A DNA stretch of 64,000 nt from Streptomyces aculeolatus (GTDB lineage Bacteria; Actinomycetota; Actinomycetes; Streptomycetales; Streptomycetaceae): positions 118,609 through 182,608 of the forward strand of contig NZ_JAINRD010000021.1 of NCBI RefSeq assembly GCF_020400605.1, written 5' to 3'. The notes under the pieces were generated by a model that was given only the letters and a program-made list of their open reading frames with translations, made no database searches and was not told the origin of the DNA. Both the position numbers and the translations under genes were made by a program. Below are positions 42,731-51,071 of the stretch, piece after piece; positions within the stretch are counted from its first letter, which is position 1; each line of letters begins with the position of its first letter.

Positions 42731-45265
42731 TCAGCCGCCCAGGGTGTGGGCCTCGTACGACTCCGCCGACCACGGCGGGGCGTCCGCCGCCGGGGTCAGC
42801 GTCACCGTGATCTCGCGTTTGCCCGCCGTCGCACTCGCCGGGATCTGGTACGTGTCGTCCAGCCACCGGCGTTCCGCGTTGCCCAGCGGCTGGAGCCAGT
42901 CCGGCAGTTCCTCTCCGTCGACGGTCACCGCCGCGCGCTGGTACGGCTGCGCCTGGTCGCTCGTGCGGCGGAGTTCCACGCCCTCGTTGCCGCGGTCGAC
43001 GCGCAGGGTGAAGCTGACCGGTGCCGTCGTGGCGCGGGTGTCCGCGGTGAGCTGCCGCGGGTGCTGCGCGTCGCCGTCGAAGACGGAGTCCAGAGAGGTG
43101 ACGTCGCCGGGGGCGTCCGACGTGTAGGCGTGGGCCTTCTCGCTGCGGGCGTCGCCCACGTCGAGGGTGTCGGTCCGCGTGCCGGCCGGCTTCTTCTCGC
43201 CGTACCAGTACGCGGTCGTCGAGTAGTCCGCCTGCTTGTCGTTGACGAAGCCGTGCTCGATGTCGAAGTCGATCGACTGCGTGAACGGCACCGCGTCGTG
43301 GATCATCAGCCGGTACGTGCCCGTGCAGTCCCGCTCCGCCGCGCAGCCGGTGGGCGGGCCGAGGTGGGTGGGGTTGCCGTTGAAGGGCTGGGTGTAGGTG
43401 CCGCGGTTGAAGTACCAGCCGCTCTGGTAGAAGTCCTCGGTGCCGGTGCCGTGGATCTGCGGGGTGCGGGCGCCGTCGACGTACACGCGCTCGTCGCCCT
43501 CCAGGTAGTTGCGGTTCAGCTCGCCGGTCATGGTGTGGGTGACGCCGGTGAACTTGCCGGTGCCGCCCGTGGCCAGGAAGTCCCAGCTCTCCCCCGGCTC
43601 CGTCGGCCCGGCGTGGGAGGTGGCGCGGAAGCGGCCCGCGTCGCCGGAGGCGACGGCCTGCGCGTGGGTGCGGGACGCGGCGGTTGTGACCTCGGCGGTG
43701 CCCGCCGTGATCGCCGTGCCGGAGCCGTTGTAGAGCTCGACCTCCGCGTTCCGCGCGAACGGCATGGGCCACCACGAGGTGAGTTCGGGCCCGCCCGCGG
43801 CCTCGGCGTCGATGCCGTACATCAGGGCCCGTACGGGCGCGGTCGCGTGGCCGGAGCCGAAGAACTCGCCCAGCGGGGCGTCCACCGTGCGCTCGCCGTC
43901 GAAGGTCGCGCGCAGCCGCAGGCCCCGCAGGACCTCCTGGGCCGCGGCGAGTTCGGCGCGCTGGTCGTCGTCGAGGGGGTAGTCGTACGTGCGCACGCCC
44001 TCCCAGTTCGGCGACGTGATGGTGTAGCCGTGGGCGGTCTCGCTCGCCGCGTCGCCGACGTCCATCGTGTCGGTGCGGCGCGTCTCGCCGCCGACGCGGC
44101 TGTCGGCCCAGTAGGTGAACTCGTTGACGTCGAGGTCGGAGGAGACGAAGGCGTTGCGTACGGTGATCTCCGACTTCCCGGCGGTCAGTTCGGCCGGGAC
44201 CTCGACGCTGTCCTCGGCCCACAGCCCGCCGCCGGCCTGCGGTGTCGGGCCCCAGGTGCCGGCCTCGCGGCCGTCGACGTACACCGTGGCGACCTGGCCC
44301 GCGATGATCGGGTCGTAGCGGCGGGTCAGCCGGACGCCCTCGTTCGCGGGGTCGACGGCGACGGTGAACTCGCTGCCGCCGCCCTCGCCGTACGCCCGGC
44401 CCTCGTCGGTCTCGCTGCGCGGCTCGACGTACGGGGCCTGCGGGAGCTTCAGGCGCAGCGCGGACAGGAGTCCGGGGCGGGTGGCGCGGGCGAGGGTCTG
44501 GGACTCGCCGGGTGCGAGGGAGAGCGCGGTGCGCCGGGTGCGGGCGCCGGGCAGGGCCGGCTTGGGGTCGGCGGTGCCGGCGGCGCGCAGCATGTCGACG
44601 ACGTCGCGGGCGGGGTCGTCCGGGTCGAAGGTGCTGACGCCTTCGGCGTCGGCGAAGGTGCGGTACGAGACGTGGTGGAAGAGCGGGTTGTGCTCGGTGG
44701 TGATCCGCATCGACTCGCGGTACGGCATCGGCACCTCGATGACGACGCCGCCGGACGTCTGGTCGGCGTTGGCGACCAGCGGGCTGACGAAGGGGGCGCC
44801 GAGCTTGCCGTCGACCAGGTCCTGGAGCGGCGCGTCGACGACCTTCTCGCCGTCGAGTTCGATGGTGATGCGGCCCGTCCTGGTGACGTCGCCCTCGTCG
44901 CGGGTGAACCAGATGGCGCCGATCTCGCCGGCCCCGGCCTGCTCGGCGATGACGCAGCCGGCGGCGGTCGTACGCAGGCAGGAGTACTTGCCGTCGAAGC
45001 CGTCGTGCGCGTTGCCGCCGGTGCGGTCGTAGCTGGAGAACTGCTTGGTGTGCACGCCGGCCGGCAGGTCGGAGAGCCGGTCGAGCTGCCGGTACGTGTC
45101 CCACCCGACGGGTCCCTTGGCCGACGCCCGGTCCTGCCCCCGGTCCGGCCCGCCGCGCGGCTCGGGTGCCTCGGGCGCGGCCGCCGCCAGGCCCCCGGTC
45201 GCCAGCGCCGTCACCACGGCGAGGAGTGCGGCGACGCCGCCGCGTATCCGGCCATGTCTGTCCAC
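42731..45265 (-). CDS. Secreted GH172 (DUF2961) family glycosidase
   Basis: An 844-aa exported enzyme of the DUF2961/GH172 family, whose characterised members act on fructofuranosides and arabinofuranosides. The signal peptide is about 1-30 (GGVAALLAVVTALATGGLAA). N-terminal hallmarks are SSYDRTGGNAHDGFDGKYS and AGAGEIGAIWFTRDEGDV; the family core is HGTGTEDFYQSGWYFNRGTY near residue 625, followed by FTQSIDFDIEHGF. Additional beta-rich regions near 230-460 and 690-840 resemble carbohydrate-binding modules. I choose the GTG at 45265 (GGAG five bases upstream) over the GTG at 45298, because the latter would lie inside the operator and before the -10 start region. A DUF3367 arabinofuranosyltransferase gene lies 10 kb away, but no direct link is shown. 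Confidence 0.83.
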   Translation of the reverse strand: MDRHGRIRGGVAALLAVVTALATGGLAAAAPEAPEPRGGPDRGQDRASAKGPVGWDTYRQLDRLSDLPAGVHTKQFSSYDRTGGNAHDGFDGKYSCLRTTAAGCVIAEQAGAGEIGAIWFTRDEGDVTRTGRITIELDGEKVVDAPLQDLVDGKLGAPFVSPLVANADQTSGGVVIEVPMPYRESMRITTEHNPLFHHVSYRTFADAEGVSTFDPDDPARDVVDMLRAAGTADPKPALPGARTRRTALSLAPGESQTLARATRPGLLSALRLKLPQAPYVEPRSETDEGRAYGEGGGSEFTVAVDPANEGVRLTRRYDPIIAGQVATVYVDGREAGTWGPTPQAGGGLWAEDSVEVPAELTAGKSEITVRNAFVSSDLDVNEFTYWADSRVGGETRRTDTMDVGDAASETAHGYTITSPNWEGVRTYDYPLDDDQRAELAAAQEVLRGLRLRATFDGERTVDAPLGEFFGSGHATAPVRALMYGIDAEAAGGPELTSWWPMPFARNAEVELYNGSGTAITAGTAEVTTAASRTHAQAVASGDAGRFRATSHAGPTEPGESWDFLATGGTGKFTGVTHTMTGELNRNYLEGDERVYVDGARTPQIHGTGTEDFYQSGWYFNRGTYTQPFNGNPTHLGPPTGCAAERDCTGTYRLMIHDAVPFTQSIDFDIEHGFVNDKQADYSTTAYWYGEKKPAGTRTDTLDVGDARSEKAHAYTSDAPGDVTSLDSVFDGDAQHPRQLTADTRATTAPVSFTLRVDRGNEGVELRRTSDQAQPYQRAAVTVDGEELPDWLQPLGNAERRWLDDTYQIPASATAGKREITVTLTPAADAPPWSAESYEAHTLGG

Positions 45266-45278
45266 GGTGTCTCCCAGG

Positions 45279-45330
45279 CTTCTCGAAATCGATTTCACGA
45301 GAAGCTAGAGGCGACCATGGGCCGGGTCAA
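45279..45330 (-). promoter_or_regulatory. Promoter with LacI-type operator for the GH172 gene
   Basis: On the minus strand a -35 TTGACC (45330-45325), a 17-base spacer and a -10 TAGCTT (45307-45302) precede GAAATCGATTTC (45285-45296), a perfect 12-bp palindrome of the LacI-family type, itself flanked by a perfect outer repeat CTTCTCG/CGAGAAG (45279-45285 and 45298-45304). Transcription should start inside the operator, so a bound repressor would block it. No LacI-family gene is in the window. Confidence 0.75.
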
Positions 45331-45383
45331 GGGGTGCGTGAAGAAGAGGAGTTGTACGCGACGACTGTCAAGCCCCGCGGCAA

Positions 45384-45397
45384 GCAATCGATTTCAC
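45384..45397 (-). promoter_or_regulatory. Second, imperfect LacI-type operator
   Basis: The 12-mer AATCGATTTCAC of the main GH172 operator recurs at 45386-45397, 99 bp upstream, next to another TTGACA (minus strand, 45371-45366). Two operators at this distance could allow repression by DNA looping. Confidence 0.5.
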
Positions 45398-45414
45398 AGG
45401 CCGGGCGGCCGGCG

Positions 45415-46356
45415 TCAGGCCCCGTGCGACAGCCGGTCCAGCCGGTCGAGGTGCGCCTGCTCCAGGCGTACGCCCGCGGCGGCGACGTTCTCCTGAAGGT
45501 GGCCGAGCCTCGCGGTGCCCGGGATCGGCAGCACCACCGGGGAGTGCGCCAGCAGCCAGGCCAGGGCGACCTGCACGGGTGTGGCGCCGAGTTCACGGGC
45601 CACGGCGCCGATCACCCGGTACGGGGCCTCGGGGGCACCGGCGTCCGCCGCGCCGCCGTTTCCGGCGCCGTCACCGTCCGTGTCCCCGGCCGGCGGCAGC
45701 GCGCCCAGCACCGGGCGCCACGGCAGGAACGCGATCCCCGCCGCCGTACACGCCCGGAGCACCGCCTCGTGCTCCCGGTCGCCCACGCTGTACCGGTTCT
45801 GCACGCTCGCGACGTCCACCAGTTCCCGCGCCCGCGCCAGCTCCCCGGCGGTCACCTCCGACAGCCCCAGCCGCGCGACCTTCCCCGCCTCCTGCAACTC
45901 CCGCAGCGTGCCCAACTGCTCGGCGAGGTCCACCTCCGGGTCGATGCGGTGCAGTTGCAGCAGCTCGATCCGCTCCACCCGCAGCCGCCGCAGGGCGTGG
46001 TCGACCTGTTCCCGCAGCACCTCGGGCCGCCCGTCGAGCCCCCACTCCCCCGTCTCCGCGGAGCGCGCGACGCCGACCTTCGTGGTGATCAGAAGCCCCT
46101 CCGGGTACGGGTACAGCGCCTCGGCGAGCAGTTCCTCGTTCGCGCCGCCGCCGTACAGGTGCGCCGTGTCGATCAGCGTGACGCCCAGCTCCACCGCCCG
46201 CCGCGCCACCGCCACCGACTCCGCCCGCGCGTCCGCCGGCCCGGCCGGCAGCTGCATCGCGCCGAACCCGAGCCGGCCGACCTCCAGGTCCCCGCCGATC
46301 CGGAACGTCCCCGCCGAACCCGCCATACCCGCCGAACCTCCCGTCCCCGCCGTCAT
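45415..46356 (-). CDS. Aldo/keto reductase
   Basis: A 313-aa NADPH-dependent oxidoreductase of the AKR superfamily. The catalytic tetrad is recognisable: Asp and Tyr in LIDTAHLYGGG (Asp about 60, Tyr about 65), Lys in TTKVG and His in LLQLHRIDP. The N terminus has an extra 17-residue Gly/Ala/Thr stretch before the fold begins (FRIGGDLEVGRLGFGAMQL), and an Asp/Gly/Ala-rich insertion (GDTDGDGAGNGGAADAGAPE) interrupts the region near residue 230. The gene starts seven bases after the SMP-30 gene ends, so they are co-transcribed; a role as sugar dehydrogenase (sugar to lactone), running in the oxidative direction, fits the context but is inference. Confidence 0.85.
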   Translation of the reverse strand: MTAGTGGSAGMAGSAGTFRIGGDLEVGRLGFGAMQLPAGPADARAESVAVARRAVELGVTLIDTAHLYGGGANEELLAEALYPYPEGLLITTKVGVARSAETGEWGLDGRPEVLREQVDHALRRLRVERIELLQLHRIDPEVDLAEQLGTLRELQEAGKVARLGLSEVTAGELARARELVDVASVQNRYSVGDREHEAVLRACTAAGIAFLPWRPVLGALPPAGDTDGDGAGNGGAADAGAPEAPYRVIGAVARELGATPVQVALAWLLAHSPVVLPIPGTARLGHLQENVAAAGVRLEQAHLDRLDRLSHGA

Positions 46357-46363
46357 CCGCGCC

Positions 46364-47206
46364 TCACCCCGCGAACGGCGCCTGCGGCAGCCCGCGGCCC
46401 GCGGCCGGCAGCACCAGCACCGACCCCGCCAGCGGATGCGTGTCCGCCAGCGACGAGGAGGTGATGTACAGGTCGGTCAGCTCCGGCCCGCCGAACGCGC
46501 AGGACGTGGGGCGGCGTACGGGCACCTCCACCGTGCGGTCCAGGGTGCCGTCCGGGGCGTAGCGGCGGACGGCGGCGCCGTCCCACAGCGCGACCCACAC
46601 GTACCCCTCGGCGTCCACGCACAGCCCGTCCGGCGAGCCCGGGGTGTCCTCGACGGCGGCGAACAGGCGCCGGCCCGTGACCCCGGTGCCGTCGGTGTCG
46701 AAGACGTCGATCCGGCCCGTGGGGGTGTCGGCGTAGTACATCAGCCGGCCGTCCGGGCTCCAGCCGGTGCCGTTGCTGACGGTGACGTCGTCCAGGACGA
46801 CCTGCTGCGTGCCGTCGCCGGTGACGCGGGCCAGGGTGCCGCCGCCGGGGGCGGAGTCGTAGCGCATGGTGCCGGCCCACAGGGCGCCGTCGGGGGCGAC
46901 CACCGCCTCGTTGCCGCGGCGGCCGGCGACGGGCTCGTGGACAAGCCAGCGGAACGCGCCGTCGGTGTCGTAGAGCCCGACGCCGTCGCGCAGGTTGACG
47001 ACGTAGCCGGCGCCGCCGGCGCGCGGCCTGGCGGATCCGACGTGCTGCTCGGTGGTCTGCACGGTGCGCCGGCCGGTGGCCGGGTCGTACGCGTGGATGC
47101 GGGCGCCCAGGATGTCGACCCAGACCAGCCGCCCGGCCGCGGGGTCCCACACGGGCCCCTCACCCAGCTCGGCGCGCGTGCGTACGGCCACGTCCAGCAT
47201 CGTCAC
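46364..47206 (-). CDS. SMP-30/gluconolactonase family lactonase
   Basis: A 280-aa six-bladed beta-propeller. The divalent metal site is visible as Glu in ELGEGPVWDP (about residue 17), Asn in VSNGTGWSPDG and Asp in SPDGLCVDAEG. Family members hydrolyse sugar lactones such as L-arabino-, D-galactono- or gluconolactone to the free acids, which would be substrates of the dehydratase at 34275. No signal peptide. It lies between the IclR gene (104 bases upstream) and the aldo/keto reductase gene (7 bases downstream), forming a three-gene unit. Confidence 0.88.
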   Translation of the reverse strand: MTMLDVAVRTRAELGEGPVWDPAAGRLVWVDILGARIHAYDPATGRRTVQTTEQHVGSARPRAGGAGYVVNLRDGVGLYDTDGAFRWLVHEPVAGRRGNEAVVAPDGALWAGTMRYDSAPGGGTLARVTGDGTQQVVLDDVTVSNGTGWSPDGRLMYYADTPTGRIDVFDTDGTGVTGRRLFAAVEDTPGSPDGLCVDAEGYVWVALWDGAAVRRYAPDGTLDRTVEVPVRRPTSCAFGGPELTDLYITSSSLADTHPLAGSVLVLPAAGRGLPQAPFAG

Positions 47207-47309
47207 CTGGCTCCTCCCCGGGTGTGCCCCGGCTCTCGTCTCCGGGTACGTCCCCGGCTGCCGTGTCCTGGTACGTCCCGGCCCGCTGCGCGCCGCCTGC
47301 GCCCCGGGG

Positions 47310-48089
47310 TCACGCGCTCCCCGCGCCCCGGTGGCCGAGGCGCCCGGACAGCCGGCCCGCGCCCTTCGCGGCCAGCTCCGCCAGCTCGTCCCTGCGCTCC
47401 CCGCTCCACCGGATCATCGGCACCGAGATGCTGAGCGCGGCGACCACCCGGCCCGCGGAGTCGTGCACCGGCGCCGCCACGCAGCTCACGTCGGGGTTGG
47501 ACTCGCGCTCCTCGACGGCGATGCCGCGCTCACGCACCCCGGCGAGGTGGCGGCGCAACTCGCGTACGGAGGTGTGGCTGCGGTCCGTCATCGCGACCAG
47601 CGGCCGGCCCTCGGGCAGCCGCGCGTCGAGGGCCTGCTCAGGCAGCGAGGCGAGGAGCATCTTGCCGACGGCGGTGCAGTGCGCGGGCAGCCGGCGGCCG
47701 GTGGCGGAGACCATCCGTACCGCGCGGGTGCTGTCGACCTTCGCGATGTAGATGACGTCCGTGTCCTCCAGGATCGCGATGTGCACGGTCTCGTCGCAGG
47801 TCTCGGCGACCTCGCGGGCGACCTCGCGGCCCTCGGCGGCCAGGTCCAGCTGCTCGCCGAAGGTGCTGCCGAGCTGGTACGTGCGCACGCCCAGCCGGTA
47901 GCGCCCCGGCTGGCCGGGGACGGTGCCGAGGTAGGAGCGGGCGGCCAGGGTGGTGACCAGCTCGTGCACGGTGGTCCTGGGCAGGCCCAGCTTGCGGGTG
48001 ATCTCGGGGGCGGAGAGCGTCGTGTCCCGGTCGAGGAACAGCTCTAGGATGTCGAGAGCGCGCGTCACGGCCGGTACGAGTCGCCCCAT
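47310..48089 (-). CDS. IclR-family transcriptional regulator
   Basis: A 259-aa regulator. Winged helix-turn-helix at residues about 7-60 (PAVTRALDILELFLDRDTTL, then the APEITRKLGLPRTTVHEL segment); effector-binding IclR domain about 80-250 with CDETVHIAILEDTDVIYIAK, LPAHCTAVGKMLLA and the NPDVSCVAAPVHD ligand-pocket segment. IclR proteins commonly control sugar-acid and aromatic catabolism, acting as repressor or activator depending on ligand. Its own upstream region carries operator site 3, and closely matching elements precede the dehydratase and transporter operons, so it is the best candidate regulator for the whole sugar region. Confidence 0.9.
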   Translation of the reverse strand: MGRLVPAVTRALDILELFLDRDTTLSAPEITRKLGLPRTTVHELVTTLAARSYLGTVPGQPGRYRLGVRTYQLGSTFGEQLDLAAEGREVAREVAETCDETVHIAILEDTDVIYIAKVDSTRAVRMVSATGRRLPAHCTAVGKMLLASLPEQALDARLPEGRPLVAMTDRSHTSVRELRRHLAGVRERGIAVEERESNPDVSCVAAPVHDSAGRVVAALSISVPMIRWSGERRDELAELAAKGAGRLSGRLGHRGAGSA

Positions 48090-48113
48090 GCGCGCCCACC
48101 CACCCCATCGGAA

Positions 48114-48141
48114 GTCCGAAATCTCGACCAGTTATCGAAAT
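48114..48141 (-). promoter_or_regulatory. IclR-type operator candidate, site 3 (autoregulatory)
   Basis: Read on the minus strand: ATTTCGATA (48141-48133), ten bases, ATTTCGGAC (48122-48114), again with 19-bp period. ATTTCG and CGAGAT form an inverted repeat with one mismatch around nine bases. It lies 25 bases upstream of the IclR start and in the same orientation relative to the gene as site 1. A further 6-bp inverted repeat (ACGGAC/GTCCGT) lies beside it at 48143-48163. Confidence 0.6.
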
Positions 48142-48190
48142 GACGGACGCAGCGTAACGTCCGTCCTCACGGCGGGCAATGGGGGCCGGT

Positions 48191-48679
48191 TCAGAGATCG
48201 ACGTGCATGCAGTGCAGGCCGACCAGGCCCGCCACGGGGTGGCGGAAGGCGCGGGGCTGGGTGCCGGTGATGCGGAAGCCGAGGGACTCGTAGAGCTTCA
48301 CGGCGTGCACGTTGGTCTCGACGACCGCGTTGAACTCCATGGACAGGAAGCCGCGGGCACGGGCCCAGCGCAGGGAGTCCTCGCACAGCGCGCGGCCGGT
48401 GCCGCGCGCGAAGCGGTCCGGGTCGACCATGTAGCTCGCGCTGGCGACGTGGTCGCCGTTGCCCTGCCGGTTGGCGTTCATCTTCGCCGAGCCCACGATC
48501 AGGCCCTCGTCGTCGATGGCGACGGTCGTACGGTCCGGGGGCGGCGGCATCCACACGTCGCGGCCCTGCTCGGCGCTCATGTCCAGCGCGTAGGGATAGG
48601 TCTCGCCGGCGGCGACGATCCGGTGGAAGAAGGGCCAGATGGCGGGCCAGTCGTCGGCGGTGGCGTCCCTGATCAGCAT
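48191..48679 (-). CDS. GNAT-family N-acetyltransferase
   Basis: A 162-aa acetyl-CoA-dependent transferase. IRDATADDWPAIWPFF at the start, the acetyl-CoA binding motif A around YMVDPDRFARGTGRALCEDS (residues about 92-111) and the closing AVKLYESLGFRITGT are typical; it resembles the phosphinothricin/L-amino-acid acetyltransferase branch. The ATG at 48679 begins the domain exactly; a far longer open frame upstream is antisense to the phosphatase gene and not coding. Substrate unknown. It ends 101 bases from the IclR start region, in the same direction. Confidence 0.85.
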   Translation of the reverse strand: MLIRDATADDWPAIWPFFHRIVAAGETYPYALDMSAEQGRDVWMPPPPDRTTVAIDDEGLIVGSAKMNANRQGNGDHVASASYMVDPDRFARGTGRALCEDSLRWARARGFLSMEFNAVVETNVHAVKLYESLGFRITGTQPRAFRHPVAGLVGLHCMHVDL

Positions 48680-48799
48680 GGGCCCAGCATGCCGGGCGGG
48701 CGGGAGCGGCGCCACCGGTTTCCCGGGCGGGCGGCTGCGCGCGGGGCGTAGAATGGCGACCCACTCGAATATCCGTACAAAAGGTGCGAAAGTAGCGGA

Positions 48800-50857
48800 A
48801 TGAGCGACCGGGGAGGCACGGCGGCGTCGGTCCCGGCGGCCGGGGAATGGCCCGCGCCCGCGGCTCTCAGCATGGAGCTGAACCACATGGGCAGCTTCGA
48901 CTGGGACCTGGAAGGCGGCCAGATGCACCTGGACGAGGCGGCCCTGCGGGTCTTCGACCTGCGGCCGGAGGAGTACGGCGGCGACCCGCAGCAGCTCAAC
49001 TCGCGGGTCACCAAGGAGGAGAGCGCCCGGCTCGACGCGCTGGTCTCCCAGGCCATCGCGCAGGGCCGGCCCGCCTACAGCGCGTACCTGCGGGTGCAGG
49101 TACGGGACGGCTCCTCCCGCCTGGCGCACACCCAGGGCGCCATCCTCCGCGACGTCGACGGCCGGGCGCACCGCATCATCGGCATGGTCCGCGACGCCAC
49201 GCTGGAGCTGAACTACTCCGCGCAGCAGTTCGCGCTGGACCAGGAGCGGCGCCGGCAGACGGGCGTCGTGCAGCAGACCACGGCGGCGCTGGCGAACGCC
49301 ACCACCGTGCACGACGTGATCGGCGTGCTCGGCGGCGCGGAGGGGCTGGCCCGCCTGGGCGCGGTGAACATGGTCCTGGGGCTGGTGGACGCGGGGCGGA
49401 TCCAGATCATCGCCATGGGAGAGGGTGCGGAGTCGCAGATCGCCGACTACGTCCGGGTGGACGACCCCGGGCTGCCGCTGAGCGAGGTCGTGCGCACGGG
49501 CCGGCCGCGGCTGGTGCTCTCCCGGGCGGAGTTCGCCGCCGCGTACCCGCGGCTCTACCCGTACGCGGAGTCCCTGGGCATCGACTCCGCCGCGTACCTG
49601 CCGCTGATCGCCGAGGGCCGCGTCATCGGGGCGCTCGGGCTGTCCTACCGCGGCAAGAGCGCCTTCTCGCCCGAGGAGCGCAACCTGCTGGTCGCGCTGA
49701 GCAGCGGCGTCGGGCAGAGCCTCCAGCGCGCCAAGCTGCACGACCGCGAACACGGCCTCGCCGAGGACCTCCAGCAGGCCATGCTGCCGCGCAGCATCCC
49801 CGAGGTGCCGGGCGCCGAGGTCGCCGTGCGCTACCGGGCGGCGCACGAGGGGCAGGGCATCGGCGGCGACTGGTACGACGTGATCACGCTGTCCGGCGAC
49901 CGGGTCGGCGTCGTCATCGGCGACGTCCAGGGCCACGACACGCAGGCGGCGGCGGTGATGGGGCAACTGCGCATCGTGCTGCGGGCGTACGCGGGCGAGG
50001 GGCACGCGCCGGCCACCGTGATGGCCCGGGCCTCGGAGTTCCTGCACGAGCTGGACACCGAGCGCTTCGCCACCTGCACGTACGCGGAGATCGACCTGTC
50101 GACGGGCGCGCTGCAACTCGTCCGCGCCGGGCACATCGACCCGCTCGTACGGCACGCCGACGGCGGCTGCCGCGCGCTGTCCGTACCCGGCGGGCTGCCG
50201 CTCGGGCTCTCCGCGACGTTCGGCCCGCTGGACTACCCGGTGACAACCCTGGCCCTCGACCCCGGCGACGCGCTGCTGATGTGCACGGACGGCCTGGTGG
50301 AGGTCCCCGGCGCCGACCTGGGCGACGGCATGGCGCAGCTCATGGAGCTGGTGAGCACCGGGCCGGGCGACATCGCCGAACTGTCGGACCGGCTGTGCGA
50401 GGTGGTCGACGAGCGGCACATCCAGGACGACATGGCGCTGGTGATGCTGCGCCGCACCGCGGGCGACACCGCGCAGCCCGGCAGCCGGCTGCGCCAGTAC
50501 ATCCCGGCCTCCGACCCCGAGGCGCTCTCCGCCGCCCGGCACATGATCCGCAGCGCGGTGCGCTCCTGGGGCGCGGGCGAGCGCGCGGACGAGATCGAGC
50601 TGGTCGCCGACGAGCTGATCACCAACGCCCTGCTGCACACCGACGGCCCCGCGGTGGTGACGATCCGGCCGCTCGGCGCGCCCGGGTCCCGGCTGCGCGT
50701 CGAGGTGGAGGACCGCTCCAGCGCCCTGCCCCACCGCCGCGAACCGGGCGAAGCGGGCGTCTCGGGCCGCGGGCTGCTGCTCGTGGACATGCTGGCAGAC
50801 GCCTGGGGCGTGGAGTCGCGCGGCAACGACAAGTGCGTGTGGGCCGAGTTCGGCTGA
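48800..50857 (+). CDS. Multidomain PP2C-type (SpoIIE) phosphatase with PAS, GAF and ATPase domains
   Basis: A 685-aa cytoplasmic signalling protein. A PAS-like domain (about 25-140, MGSFDWDLEGGQMHLDEAAL), a GAF domain (about 155-305), a SpoIIE/RsbU phosphatase (about 320-545: LPRSIPEVPGAE, then GGDWYDV near 354 and GDVQGHD near 374, with the metal-binding Asp residues) and a C-terminal GHKL ATPase (about 560-680: ELVADELITNALLHT and GRGLLLVDML). This architecture combines a phosphatase for an anti-sigma antagonist with an RsbW-like kinase in one chain, common in streptomycetes for partner-switching control. No anti-sigma antagonist gene is adjacent. The ATG has only a weak upstream AGCGGA. 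Confidence 0.9.
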   Translation: MSDRGGTAASVPAAGEWPAPAALSMELNHMGSFDWDLEGGQMHLDEAALRVFDLRPEEYGGDPQQLNSRVTKEESARLDALVSQAIAQGRPAYSAYLRVQVRDGSSRLAHTQGAILRDVDGRAHRIIGMVRDATLELNYSAQQFALDQERRRQTGVVQQTTAALANATTVHDVIGVLGGAEGLARLGAVNMVLGLVDAGRIQIIAMGEGAESQIADYVRVDDPGLPLSEVVRTGRPRLVLSRAEFAAAYPRLYPYAESLGIDSAAYLPLIAEGRVIGALGLSYRGKSAFSPEERNLLVALSSGVGQSLQRAKLHDREHGLAEDLQQAMLPRSIPEVPGAEVAVRYRAAHEGQGIGGDWYDVITLSGDRVGVVIGDVQGHDTQAAAVMGQLRIVLRAYAGEGHAPATVMARASEFLHELDTERFATCTYAEIDLSTGALQLVRAGHIDPLVRHADGGCRALSVPGGLPLGLSATFGPLDYPVTTLALDPGDALLMCTDGLVEVPGADLGDGMAQLMELVSTGPGDIAELSDRLCEVVDERHIQDDMALVMLRRTAGDTAQPGSRLRQYIPASDPEALSAARHMIRSAVRSWGAGERADEIELVADELITNALLHTDGPAVVTIRPLGAPGSRLRVEVEDRSSALPHRREPGEAGVSGRGLLLVDMLADAWGVESRGNDKCVWAEFG

Positions 50858-51071
50858 AAGCCTCCGCGCGCCACCGGCGCACGGCACCGGCGCGTACCGC
50901 ACGCAGAGCACCGCACCGCGCCACCGGACGGTGACTACTTGTCACCTGGTCGACAAATTTTCGCCATCGATACGACACCGTGTCCTCGGCGTGTCGCGAC
51001 CCCGCGGGCGCGGACTCCCCGGGCGTGGCAAAGCCCCCGCCGCGGCCTCCGCGACGGGGACGAATACCAGG
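50858..51071. other. Convergent intergenic region with overlapping inverted repeats
   Basis: No gene is visible. GGTGAC (50930-50935) and GTCACC (50941-50946) form a perfect 6-bp inverted repeat around TACTT, overlapping TTGTC/GACAA (50939-50943 and 50952-50956); an AT-rich AAATTTTCG stretch follows. Such operator-like features between two gene ends are unexpected; the downstream GC-rich part (51005-51060) may form terminator structures. Confidence 0.35.

Noticed and set aside
48191..50911. A 906-codon frame extending the GNAT gene upstream through the phosphatase gene
   Set aside because: Only the last 162 residues look like a protein family; the rest is the antisense shadow of the PAS-GAF-SpoIIE gene.
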